From: RGIG6353 sp964558655
GTDB taxonomy: Bacteria; Bacillota; Clostridia; Oscillospirales; SIG627
Length of the DNA: 39,693 nucleotides
NCBI GenBank assembly: GCA_964558655.1
Contig: CAZLEX010000015.1
Location: 1-39,693 of the forward strand
Reading direction: 5' to 3'
In this document: positions 30,502 to 38,665 of the stretch, piece by piece
Position numbering within the stretch: position 1 is the first letter of the stretch
Layout: every line of letters begins with the position of its first letter
The notes under the pieces: model-generated
Told to the model about the DNA's origin: nothing
The model's input: only the letters and a program-made list of their open reading frames with translations
Database searches by the model: none
Translations under genes and position numbers: made by a program

Positions 30502-31875
30502 ATGATTACCGCAAAACTCGAACCTGAATTTATGCCGATGGCAAAAGTAATAAACGATTATAAGGAGGCTGTTGCGGCTTCCGAAAACCCGCAGAAAATT
30601 ATTATTTCCGTTGAGAGAACAAAAGGACTTGTTGCCGAATATCCGCTCGATATTTACCGTGAAGGCACAGGACATGACGAAGAAAACTATGCAATTGCCG
30701 AAAGAATTATAAAAACTCTTCTTTGGGCAAAAGGCGGATTTAAAGTTTATATTGCCGGTTCACGCTATGTTTACGAACGCATTGCCGACGATTACAGAAT
30801 CGGAGGAGCACGCGAATTCGATTTTAACTTTATGGCAAGAGTATATGAGAGACCTTTTGAAGTCGTTTATGTAGAGAATACGGCAGACGCTCCAGCCGCA
30901 AACGATTCTTCTTCACCCATAGGCCGTCATTTAGACGGTTGCCGTATCGGTTTTGATGCGGGCGGATCCGACCGTAAAGTTTCGGCAGTCGTCAACGGAG
31001 AAACGGTTTATTCGGAAGAAGTCGTTTGGTTCCCGAAACTTCAAAGCGACCCCATGTATCACTATGAAGGAATATTAAATGCCATGAAGACTGCGGCAAG
31101 TCATATGCCCAGAGTTGACGCTATCGGTGTTTCTTCGGCGGGCGTTTATATTGACAATAAAATCATGGTTGCATCTTTGTTTCTTAAAGTTTCCGATGAA
31201 GATTTTGAGAAAACAGTTAAAAATATGTATATAAATGTTGCCAAAGAAATAGGTGATGTTCCCGTTGAAGTTGCAAACGACGGTGATGTTACGGCACTTG
31301 CCGGAGCAATGAGCCTTGAGGATAACAATGTTATCGGAGTTGCAATGGGTACTTCCGAAGCGGCAGGTTATGTTGACAGTGAAGGAAATATTACCGGTTG
31401 GCTTAACGAATTGGCATTTGCACCTGTCGATTTTAACCGCGGTGCTATGGTCGATGAGTGGAGCGGAGATTACGGATGCGGAGTAAAATATTTTTCACAG
31501 GACGCTGTTATCAAATTGGCACCCCGTGCCGGTATAGAACTTGACGAAAGTCTTTCTCCCGCAGAAAAATTAAAAGTTGTTCAGTCGCTCATGGAAAACG
31601 GTGATGAAAGAGCCTGCGATATTTATGAAACAATCGGTACCTACTTCGGATATACCATCGCGTATTATTCCATGTTTTACGATATCAAGCATGTTCTCAT
31701 AATGGGACGCGTAACTTCCGGACGCGGAGGACAAATCCTTCTTGAGCAGGCACAAAAAGTTCTTGAATGTGAATTTCCGAAACTTTCCGAAAAGGTTCAA
31801 CTTCATATTCCCGACGAAAAAGCCCGTCGTGTAGGTCAGTCTGTTGCTGCGGCATCTCTTCCGAAAATCAGCTGA
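30502..31875 (+). CDS. ROK-family sugar kinase-like protein with N-terminal extension
   Basis: A 457-residue protein. Residues about 145-457 have the ROK fold: phosphate loop GFDAGGSDRKVS (151-162), GVSSAGV, the VANDGDVTALAGA block where the ROK catalytic Asp lies, and GVAMGTSEAAGYV for the second phosphate site. The usual ROK zinc motif (CxCGxxGCxE) is absent; at that place the protein reads DYGCGVKYFS. The first about 145 residues form an extra domain of unknown function (FMPMAKVINDYKEAVAA at the start). Because it directly follows nagA, a role as kinase or regulator for an amino sugar is likely, but no DNA-binding helix-turn-helix is visible. A terminator follows. Confidence 0.75.
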   Translation: MITAKLEPEFMPMAKVINDYKEAVAASENPQKIIISVERTKGLVAEYPLDIYREGTGHDEENYAIAERIIKTLLWAKGGFKVYIAGSRYVYERIADDYRIGGAREFDFNFMARVYERPFEVVYVENTADAPAANDSSSPIGRHLDGCRIGFDAGGSDRKVSAVVNGETVYSEEVVWFPKLQSDPMYHYEGILNAMKTAASHMPRVDAIGVSSAGVYIDNKIMVASLFLKVSDEDFEKTVKNMYINVAKEIGDVPVEVANDGDVTALAGAMSLEDNNVIGVAMGTSEAAGYVDSEGNITGWLNELAFAPVDFNRGAMVDEWSGDYGCGVKYFSQDAVIKLAPRAGIELDESLSPAEKLKVVQSLMENGDERACDIYETIGTYFGYTIAYYSMFYDIKHVLIMGRVTSGRGGQILLEQAQKVLECEFPKLSEKVQLHIPDEKARRVGQSVAAASLPKIS

Positions 31876-31903
31876 TTAAAATTTATTGGATTTCTTAAGC
31901 AAA

Positions 31904-31942
31904 AAAGGTTTTGACTTTTCAAAGTCAAAACCTTTTTGCATA
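31904..31942 (+). terminator. Intrinsic terminator of the nagA operon
   Basis: GCAAAAAAGGTTTTGACTTT pairs with AAAGTCAAAACCTTTTTGC around a 2-base centre; the pairing continues through a T-run. It follows the ROK gene stop by about 30 bases. Confidence 0.85.
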
Positions 31943-31963
31943 ATGCGTTAAATGTCATATCCG

Positions 31964-32099
31964 TTATTTTTGGGATTTGGACATTATGCTTTTGATTATT
32001 TGCCGATTATTACTGTCAATGTTCCCGAAATAGTGCTCCGTACAGATACAAACCCCGTCCGAGTTGTCGCCATTACGCAGGATAGTGCTTGTAGTCCGT
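31964..32099 (-). pseudogene. Possible gene remnant (45-codon open stretch without start)
   Basis: On the minus strand an open frame between an upstream TGA and a TAA at 31966-31964 encodes a protein-like sequence with ILRNGDNSDGVCICTEHYF and GNIDSNNRQIIKSIMSK. It has no usable start codon or ribosome-binding site. It may be the 3' end of a decayed gene left beside the restriction-modification insertion; I do not recognise the family. Chance is not excluded. Confidence 0.2.
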
Positions 32100-32190
32100 G
32101 TTCACTTAAATAATCTTTAAAACTAAAACATAGAGTGTAATACAAAAAATATTAATGCTCTTATTTTTTTTATTTAAAAAATAAGAAAAG

Positions 32191-32327
32191 TATGGTATAA
32201 TACACGCAGAAAGTCTTGCGAAGCAAGTCTTTGGGGTTCACCCTTTGTGTGCTTACGCACACACTGCGTTATTGACGGCTGCGTAAAAATGCCCTTGCAA
32301 GCAAGCATTTTTACTTATGGTATAATA
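32191..32327. repeat. Palindrome-rich element flanked by 12-bp direct repeats
   Basis: TATGGTATAATA occurs at 32191-32202 and exactly again at 32316-32327, enclosing about 113 bases. Inside are several small hairpins: CTTGC/GCAAG near 32215-32227, GTGTGC/GCACAC near 32246-32261, and GTAAAAATGC/GCATTTTTAC at about 32283-32314. The interior is more G+C-rich than the sequence around it. Both direct repeats contain an extended -10 (TGGTATAAT), so either could start the methyltransferase transcript. With the possible remnant at 31964-32099, this is what the 31876-32358 interval holds. Confidence 0.55.
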
Positions 32328-32358
32328 AAAAATGAGATGCGGTAAAGGAGTATTTACA

Positions 32359-33513
32359 ATGAGTATAGAAGAAATAAAAAAATTAGGTAAAAATAAATGT
32401 GATGAAAACTTTGATAAGTTAATTCATATGTATAATGACGATTCTTTTTCTGTGGAAGAAAAAAGAGAGATTGTTTCTTCTATCGGAAGGCAAAACGATA
32501 TTGAAAGAATATATGATTTTATTAAAAAAAATATGTTTGAAAAAAATTATATGGACATCATATATCAAATGTTTAGGACAACTCTTGTATATTATGACAA
32601 GTATCCGCAATTTAAAGAGTTGTGCGAAAAAATGAAATCGCATTATCAAAATGAAATTATGGATAAAATGTATGAATATAAACTTGCATCACGATTTGAT
32701 AAAAACAGATTGCATGACAGTTCTATTACTTCTCCTAAATTACTAATCGGAGATAATTTGGAAAATTTGAAAAAAATAAAAGACGGAGATATAAATTTAA
32801 TTTTTACTTCTCCACCTTATTACAATGCACGCGAATATAGCGGATATATAAATTATAAAAAATATTTAGATGATTTAAAACAAGTTTTTATTGAGTGTAA
32901 CAGAGTTCTTCAAGATGGACGGTTTATTATTGTTGATGTTTCGCCCGTAATTACAAAAAGGCCGGGACGCGAATATGCTTCTATCCGTTATCCGATCCAT
33001 TTTGATTTACATAATGTCTTATTAGAGGCAGGTTTTCATTTTATTGATGAAATAATATGGGAAAAGCCGGAGCCTTCGGTTCCTAATAGGATTGGAGGAT
33101 ATGTCCAAACGAAAAACCCTTTAGCATATAAACCCAACTGTGTTACCGAAAGCATTATGGTATATAGAAAAAATTGCGATTTTTTACTTGATAAAAACAT
33201 AAGTAAATATACATCAAAAGAAAATTATTTGCCAAACGACGATAAAATCGACCGTTCAAACATATGGAAAATCGCACCTGCAAGCAGTAAGGATCACCCT
33301 GCTGTATTTCCCGATGAATTATGCAAAAGGATTTTAAAATATTACTCTTTTAAAGGAGACGTCGTTCTTGATCCATATGCAGGTATAGGAACTTTCGGAA
33401 GAGTTGCTTATAAAATGGGACGAATTCCCGTTATGTGTGAAATAAACGAAAAATACATAAATGTTATGAAGGAAGAAAAATATTATGATGACATTTCAAC
33501 GCCAGGTAATTGA
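32359..33513 (+). CDS. Type II DNA methyltransferase, TSPPY class (probable N4-cytosine, CfrBI-like)
   Basis: A 384-residue site-specific methyltransferase. The catalytic motif IV is TSPPY (150-154), and AdoMet motif I is at the C-terminal end (VVLDPYAGIGTFGR, around residue 340), the order of beta-class N4C/N6A enzymes. An N-terminal part of about 125 residues, Lys/Asp/Tyr-rich, precedes it and may recognise DNA. ATG 32359 follows AAAGGAG by eight bases; a longer frame from 32332 lies before this site. The gene overlaps the endonuclease gene by 29 bases. The codons are visibly richer in A and T than those of neighbouring genes, suggesting horizontal transfer. N4-cytosine specificity is inferred from the motif and the partner enzyme. 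Confidence 0.88.
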   Translation: MSIEEIKKLGKNKCDENFDKLIHMYNDDSFSVEEKREIVSSIGRQNDIERIYDFIKKNMFEKNYMDIIYQMFRTTLVYYDKYPQFKELCEKMKSHYQNEIMDKMYEYKLASRFDKNRLHDSSITSPKLLIGDNLENLKKIKDGDINLIFTSPPYYNAREYSGYINYKKYLDDLKQVFIECNRVLQDGRFIIVDVSPVITKRPGREYASIRYPIHFDLHNVLLEAGFHFIDEIIWEKPEPSVPNRIGGYVQTKNPLAYKPNCVTESIMVYRKNCDFLLDKNISKYTSKENYLPNDDKIDRSNIWKIAPASSKDHPAVFPDELCKRILKYYSFKGDVVLDPYAGIGTFGRVAYKMGRIPVMCEINEKYINVMKEEKYYDDISTPGN

Positions 33514-34357
33514 CAATACGGTTGATAAATTACTAAAAGGAGAAGATTACAGAGAGGAAGTCGTTAATTCTATAAATGCTAATTTTTTTGATTTTGCCAT
33601 TTCGTTTTTTAAAGAAATTGTCGCAGCCAAACTTAATTCACAAGAAATTAGTCTTGAATGGTATAAAGACCATTTCATAAACAACGAAGGCTTTAACCCG
33701 GTTGAAAATGCTATTTATGCCGGAGTGAATAAAAAAACTATTACTAACATTTACGGAAGAGCAACAAAAAATGTTATCTTAGATGTTGCAAATACAAATT
33801 TTGATTATTTGGCTTCTATGATTAATGAATTAAAACAGGATACTACAGATGAAATTGGTATATCAATAAAATTAACATACCGTAATGTATATGTTGAACT
33901 TAATCTGGCTGAAAGTTTGCTTGTCATAAATGCTTTGGCAACAAAAAAAGCCGCTATTAGAGGAGGTGCTTGGAGCTCGATAGGGAAAAAGGTTGAAAAG
34001 CCGTTGGTTACTAAATTATGTGATATTTGCGGTGTCCCGAAAGAAAATATGGATAATAGTATATTTGTTAAAAATATGGAACTTGATTATGATAGAGAAG
34101 TTGATTACAAATTGTATGACAGGAATAAAAATTATATTAGAGTTGAGGTTAAACTTATGGGACGGGGCAATCCCGAAAGTGCCGATGTTATTTATGCAAG
34201 AGATACAAAATTATTTATAGCCGATACATTAAGCCAACAAAATAAAAATCAATTCAGCAGTAATAATATTCCGTATATTGAAATGAAAAACAATAATGAT
34301 GTTGTCGGAGATTTTAAAAAAGCATTGGATAAATTAAATATACCGTATAATAATTGA
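33485..34357 (+). CDS. Type II restriction endonuclease, CfrBI family
   Basis: A 290-residue endonuclease. Recognised by RGGAWSSIGKKVEKPL, followed by the probable PD-(D/E)XK site: DREVDYKLY with EVKLMGRGNPESADVIYARD, a block I associate with the CfrBI family (CfrBI cuts C^CWWGG). The Asp of VDY and the Glu-Val-Lys fit the D...ExK pattern. It starts within the end of the methyltransferase gene, typical of translationally coupled restriction pairs. A GGAAG-type site is upstream of tandem ATGs at 33485 and 33488. A+T-rich like its partner. The family assignment is from memory; the target sequence is not certain. Confidence 0.75.
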   Translation: MMTFQRQVIDNTVDKLLKGEDYREEVVNSINANFFDFAISFFKEIVAAKLNSQEISLEWYKDHFINNEGFNPVENAIYAGVNKKTITNIYGRATKNVILDVANTNFDYLASMINELKQDTTDEIGISIKLTYRNVYVELNLAESLLVINALATKKAAIRGGAWSSIGKKVEKPLVTKLCDICGVPKENMDNSIFVKNMELDYDREVDYKLYDRNKNYIRVEVKLMGRGNPESADVIYARDTKLFIADTLSQQNKNQFSSNNIPYIEMKNNNDVVGDFKKALDKLNIPYNN

Positions 34358-34393
34358 ATAGAAAAAATTAACAAAACTACATAAAGTTAAAAA

Positions 34394-34422
34394 TTGCAGT
34401 TTTTAAATCGATATGTTAAAAT
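34394..34422 (+). promoter_or_regulatory. Promoter of the histidine phosphatase/TrmH operon
   Basis: TTGCAG (34394-34399) and TAAAAT (34417-34422), 17-base spacer, plus strand. Confidence 0.5.
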
Positions 34423-34461
34423 TGTAAAGGGAAGATTATTTCGGATATTCGGGAGGATACA

Positions 34462-35079
34462 ATGACTACTGTACTCATGGTGCGGCACGGCGAAAGCGAT
34501 GCCAACATAAAAAATATTTTCGCGGGGGCGAAATTTGATCCGCCGTTAACCGAAAACGGAATAGAGCAGGCTGAAAGATGTGCCGAATGGCTTGTGAACA
34601 ATTACAAAATAGACAAAGTGTATACCTCGCCTCTTTTAAGAGCACGCATGACGGGCGGATGCTGTGCACATCTTTTGAATATTGATGCTGAGACACGGGA
34701 AGGACTTTCGGAAATATATGCGGGAGAATGGGAAGGAATGACTTTTTCCGATATTCGCGAAAAGTACCCCGAAGAATATAATGTTTGGTCATACGATATT
34801 TCGCGTTGCGTTTGCCCCGGAGGAGAAAGCATCTTGGAAATGAGTGAGCGTGTTTTGAAAACTCTTACGGAAATTGCCGACGAAAACACGGATAAAACTG
34901 TTTTGATAGCCACTCATTATACACCTGTGCGTGCAATGCAGGCTTATTTGCAAACGGGCAATTTTGAAAATATTCAAAAAATCGGGCATATTCCCAATAC
35001 ATCTGTGAGTGAACTTTTTTATGACGGAAAATGGCATGCCGGCAGATTTAATATGTGCGATCATATTATGAAAAAGTAA
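34462..35079 (+). CDS. Histidine phosphatase family protein
   Basis: A 205-residue RHG-type phosphatase. The phospho-accepting His is residue 9 in MVRHGESDAN; the second His is in LIATHYTPVRA, and EIYAGEWEGMTF supplies the acidic residue region. It resembles the protein at 3148-3777 (same MTT start and RHG context), so the two are distant paralogues. The substrate is unknown. GGGAGG precedes the ATG by about six bases. It is followed after 18 bases by the TrmH gene, likely co-transcribed. Confidence 0.87.
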   Translation: MTTVLMVRHGESDANIKNIFAGAKFDPPLTENGIEQAERCAEWLVNNYKIDKVYTSPLLRARMTGGCCAHLLNIDAETREGLSEIYAGEWEGMTFSDIREKYPEEYNVWSYDISRCVCPGGESILEMSERVLKTLTEIADENTDKTVLIATHYTPVRAMQAYLQTGNFENIQKIGHIPNTSVSELFYDGKWHAGRFNMCDHIMKK

Positions 35080-35097
35080 CGAAAACGGGAGAGAAAA

Positions 35098-35958
35098 ATG
35101 GCATATATCGAAGAAATCAAGTCTATAGATTTACCGGAGCTTGAAATATTTACTCGCCTCACGGAGAATCAACTCAGAAACCGTTTAAACTCTCGGGAAG
35201 GAATGTTTATTGCGGAAAGTCCGAAGGTTATAAAAACAGCTCTTGATGCGGGTATCGTGCCGGTGTCGCTTTTGTGTGAGAGAAAACGAATGGATTTAGA
35301 CGCAAAGGAAATATTGGACAGGGTTGGAGATATACCGGTTTATACGGCTCCGCGTGAGGTTTTGGCTTCGCTTACGGGATATACTTTGACACGCGGTGTG
35401 CTGTGTGCGATGAGACGGCCGAAAGTGCGGGATCCCGAAGAAATCATTGCCTTGTCAAGAAGCCGTATAGCCGTTTTGGAAAATATTACGGATTCTACGA
35501 ATATGGGTGCCATATTCCGTTCGGCAGCGGCTTTGGGAATTGATGCCGTTATACTTACTCCGTCTTGTTCCGATCCGCTCAATCGCCGCTGTGTTAGGGT
35601 GAGTATGGGTACGGTTTTTCAGATACCGTGGGCATATATTTCCGACGATGTGATTTTTTGGTCCGAAAAAGGACTTGAGATGATAAATAAATACGGATTT
35701 AAAACAGTTGCAATGGCTCTTTCTCAAAACAGTATCGGTATTGACGATGAAAGACTTAAGGGGGAGAAAAAACTTGCTCTTGTTTTCGGAACGGAAGGAG
35801 ACGGCCTTTCAGAGTATACAATTTCCCGGTGTGATTATGTTGTTAAAATTCCCATGTATCACGGAGTGGATTCACTTAATGTTGCCGCCGCGTCGGCACT
35901 TGCGTTTTGGGAATTGAGAGAAAAAAATATTACCGATAAGGATAAAAAGGCACGGTGA
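35098..35958 (+). CDS. TrmH/SpoU-family RNA 2'-O-methyltransferase
   Basis: A 286-residue SPOUT methyltransferase for tRNA or rRNA ribose. The N-terminal substrate-binding part (to about residue 115) has SREGMFIAESPKVI; the trefoil-knot domain shows motif 1 as NITDSTNMGAIFRSAAALG, motif 2 as LVFGTEGDGLS and motif 3 as IPMYHGVDSLNVAAASA, all conserved. The modified nucleotide cannot be told. GGGAGAG precedes the ATG. A bidirectional terminator follows, convergent with spoIIE. Confidence 0.93.
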   Translation: MAYIEEIKSIDLPELEIFTRLTENQLRNRLNSREGMFIAESPKVIKTALDAGIVPVSLLCERKRMDLDAKEILDRVGDIPVYTAPREVLASLTGYTLTRGVLCAMRRPKVRDPEEIIALSRSRIAVLENITDSTNMGAIFRSAAALGIDAVILTPSCSDPLNRRCVRVSMGTVFQIPWAYISDDVIFWSEKGLEMINKYGFKTVAMALSQNSIGIDDERLKGEKKLALVFGTEGDGLSEYTISRCDYVVKIPMYHGVDSLNVAAASALAFWELREKNITDKDKKAR

Positions 35959-35981
35959 AAAAAATTCACCGTGCCTTTTTA
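35945..35981. terminator. Bidirectional intrinsic terminator between TrmH gene and spoIIE
   Basis: AAAAAGGCACGGTGAA / TTCACCGTGCCTTTTT with a 5-base loop; T-run on both strands. Confidence 0.9.
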
Positions 35982-38399
35982 TCAGTCGGAGTATACTTTT
36001 ATGGCTACTACCGACATATCATCGTGAGCTTTGAAATGAGAAAGAGAGGAAGAAAGTATTTTTTCGGCAAGCTCCGAAGCACAGAGTGAGGCGTTTTCGG
36101 CTATAATTTCCGCAAGCGGAAATGTTGAGGAACTGTCAAAAATTCCATCGGAAACGAGTATTATTGTGTCCCCGTCCTGAATTTTAATACGGGTTTCTTC
36201 AGCATAAAAATTATCTATAATTCCGGCGGGTGGAGTTTTTGAATTGATTTTATAAATTTTACCGCCGCGAAGAATGAAAGACGGGGACGCTCCGGCTTTT
36301 ATGAAAGTCGCTGTTTTTTCGTACAGATCGATTTCGGCCAAATCGACGGTTGTAAAAGTTTCTCCGTCCTTTGAAATAAGCATTTGATTGAGCATTTCAA
36401 CGCTTATTCCTCTGTCGTTCATGCAGGAGAGCAGTTTTTCGAGAAACACAGAGGCAAGTTTTGATGTCAGTGCGGCTTCTCTTCCGCTTCCCATACCGTC
36501 GCAAATGAGGGAATAGAACATACCTGCGTCACTTTCAAAAAACGATATTGTGTCACCGTTGGAGTGTTCTCCTCTTTTGGCACATGTGTTTTTTGCACAT
36601 TCAAGTCTTATTTCCCGCCGTCTGCATAAACGCATGACATATTCTTTTCCGGTTTGTATAAACTCTGGCTCCTCAAATTTTACAAAACAAATGTTTTCAA
36701 GTGCCGACAGTAAATCGAGCGTGGAATAATGTATTTTTTCCGGATAAACTCCCGCCACATCGATAACGGTGTTTCTTCCTCCCCAAGCTTCGACAAATCT
36801 GTGAGAAATGCCGAGCTTTTTAAGAAGTTCCGAGACTTTCTTTGCGGTTTTTTCATCTTTTTGAGGCGCGTTTGCAAATTTTTCAGCCGTACTTTTCAAC
36901 ACTTTTGATACTGTTTTGTATTCGCCGGCAATCATATTGACATTGTTTCGGCTATAGCAATATCCGGAAATACTTCTGTTTACCGCAGAACATAGGCTTT
37001 CGGTTTTTTTGCACTGTTCGCTGAAGTATTCGGGAAAATCGTCGGGTGTCACAGTGCCTTTTTCGATAAGTGTTTTTGATACAGAGTTAAGAGCTTCGTG
37101 CGTGTCGTTCCATTTTTTGCTCCAGCACATAGCCGACACGGAGCAGGAAGCACATATACCGCTGCAGGCGGATTCGACGAATGTATAAATTTCGTCGGAA
37201 GTTAGAGGCTTATTTTTTTGTGCAACGGCAAAAAATATTTCGGATAATCCGGAGAAAGTTCCGGATATTTTTTCCAAATTGTTTTTAATGCCGTTGTATT
37301 GCAAAAGCGGACGCTTGATATTTTCCCGTTCTATATCGCTTTTTACAGGTTTTATTTTCGCCAGAATCGGCCAAAGAATGAGAAATCCCGCTACCGTTTC
37401 CGGCATTACGCTTAAAAATCCGTTTGAACCTCCGAGAAACACGGACAAGATCGCACATACGGGCACGGATGTTAAGAGTGCATACAAATCAGACGGAAAA
37501 AACAGTCCGCATAACAGTGCGTTTACGCCGAATACTGCCGCAAATACGGGAGAAGCACAAGCGGCACCCAAAACCGTTCCAGTTATCGCTCCTTCAATCG
37601 ATGAGTATTTTTTTGCGACGGCAATGCTGATGCAGAATGCCGTAAGAGCGGATATCGATAAACCGATAAAATATATGTCCGATATTGCATACAGGATACA
37701 AAACATTACGGAAAGTACTCCGGCTTTGAATTTTTCGGAAGGCTTTGCAGTAATTCTTTTTACGCCTATTGCACCGTAAAGACAGGCAAACAGATATGTA
37801 AATACGGGAGTTACTGTAGCGAGGGTTGCAAAACTTACCAGAGAGAGCAGAGAATAGTCCGAAACGATTGTCAGAATACCGCCTATTACGCACGATGCGA
37901 AAAAAGATGTCATTACTTTAAAAGAGATGCGTTCATTGTACGATGCCGATGTAAGTATGCTTCGTATAACGAAAATTGCCAGAAATATAGCAAAATACAG
38001 TACCCCCGCCGTATTCATAAACATGGTGGATATAATAACCGCGCTGAGCGACAGCGATATTATAAGCTTGGGCGAGAAGAGGGCTCCTCTTTTTTTTGCT
38101 CCCGACGCACACAGTATTGCAACGGAAAGCGGATAGGCGTCTTGCCCCATTTCTACACATGACAGGAAAATTGCCAGAACCGTTAACATAATACTTGCAA
38201 TGCATCTTTTTGCCTCGACTGATTTGGTAGCCGGTTTTTGCCCTGTTTCTTCCCGAAGCATATCGGAGTATTTTGAAAAAAAACTGTCTTCCAATTTCCG
38301 AATTTGCTTTATTGCCCGCTGTGAAACCGTAAATGCTTTAAGGTTCCGCATCTTTCCTGTTTCAACTCTTTTAATCTCTTCCTTTACCGTGTTTTTCAT
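35982..38399 (-). CDS. spoIIE: Stage II sporulation protein E (SpoIIE)
   Basis: An 805-residue membrane phosphatase that dephosphorylates SpoIIAA to activate sigma-F in the forespore and helps polar septation. It has a basic cytoplasmic N-terminus, about ten transmembrane helices (roughly residues 70-350), a central oligomerisation domain, and a C-terminal PP2C domain with CDGMGSG (633-639), VSDGIF (D751) and HDDMSVVAIKV (D793, D794) as metal-binding and catalytic sites. All metal Asp residues are intact. The central region has several Cys (ACSGICASCSVSAMC), a variable feature in clostridial SpoIIE. The gene shows the organism belongs to an endospore-forming lineage. Confidence 0.95.
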   Translation of the reverse strand: MKNTVKEEIKRVETGKMRNLKAFTVSQRAIKQIRKLEDSFFSKYSDMLREETGQKPATKSVEAKRCIASIMLTVLAIFLSCVEMGQDAYPLSVAILCASGAKKRGALFSPKLIISLSLSAVIISTMFMNTAGVLYFAIFLAIFVIRSILTSASYNERISFKVMTSFFASCVIGGILTIVSDYSLLSLVSFATLATVTPVFTYLFACLYGAIGVKRITAKPSEKFKAGVLSVMFCILYAISDIYFIGLSISALTAFCISIAVAKKYSSIEGAITGTVLGAACASPVFAAVFGVNALLCGLFFPSDLYALLTSVPVCAILSVFLGGSNGFLSVMPETVAGFLILWPILAKIKPVKSDIERENIKRPLLQYNGIKNNLEKISGTFSGLSEIFFAVAQKNKPLTSDEIYTFVESACSGICASCSVSAMCWSKKWNDTHEALNSVSKTLIEKGTVTPDDFPEYFSEQCKKTESLCSAVNRSISGYCYSRNNVNMIAGEYKTVSKVLKSTAEKFANAPQKDEKTAKKVSELLKKLGISHRFVEAWGGRNTVIDVAGVYPEKIHYSTLDLLSALENICFVKFEEPEFIQTGKEYVMRLCRRREIRLECAKNTCAKRGEHSNGDTISFFESDAGMFYSLICDGMGSGREAALTSKLASVFLEKLLSCMNDRGISVEMLNQMLISKDGETFTTVDLAEIDLYEKTATFIKAGASPSFILRGGKIYKINSKTPPAGIIDNFYAEETRIKIQDGDTIILVSDGIFDSSSTFPLAEIIAENASLCASELAEKILSSSLSHFKAHDDMSVVAIKVYSD

Positions 38400-38431
38400 G
38401 ATTTGGACCTTCCTTTTGTTTTTTTGAAAAT

Positions 38432-38462
38432 TTTATACTTTATAGTGCAAAACATATGTCAA
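38432..38462 (-). promoter_or_regulatory. Putative spoIIE promoter with long spacer
   Basis: TTGACA (38462-38457) and TATAAA (38437-38432), minus strand, 19-base spacer. Long spacers are known for sigma-A/Spo0A-dependent promoters of spoIIE and spoIIG in Bacillus. On the plus strand TGTCAAA, one base off the Spo0A box TGTCGAA, overlaps the -35 (38457-38463), with another copy near 38520. Confidence 0.4.
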
Positions 38463-38595
38463 AACGCGACGGCAACGAAGCACTAATTTTGATATATATA
38501 CAACATATAGATGATTTTTTGTCAAATATTATTGAAATATACAAAATGTATCAATCATATATTCGGTGAGATATAAAAACATTTGATATCCGTAC

Positions 38596-38623
38596 TTGAC
38601 TTTTTTGATAATTTGTTTATAAT
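38596..38623 (+). promoter_or_regulatory. Promoter of the cohesin-domain protein gene
   Basis: TTGACT (38596-38601) and TATAAT (38618-38623), 16-base spacer, plus strand; AAGGAG follows 30 bases later. Confidence 0.6.
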
Positions 38624-38665
38624 GTAGAATGTAGTATTGTATAAAAAATAGCTAAGGAGTCCAAA

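Noticed and set aside
37279..37779. 166-codon plus-strand frame inside spoIIE
   Set aside because: Antisense to the membrane domain of spoIIE; hydrophobic helices read backwards often stay open.
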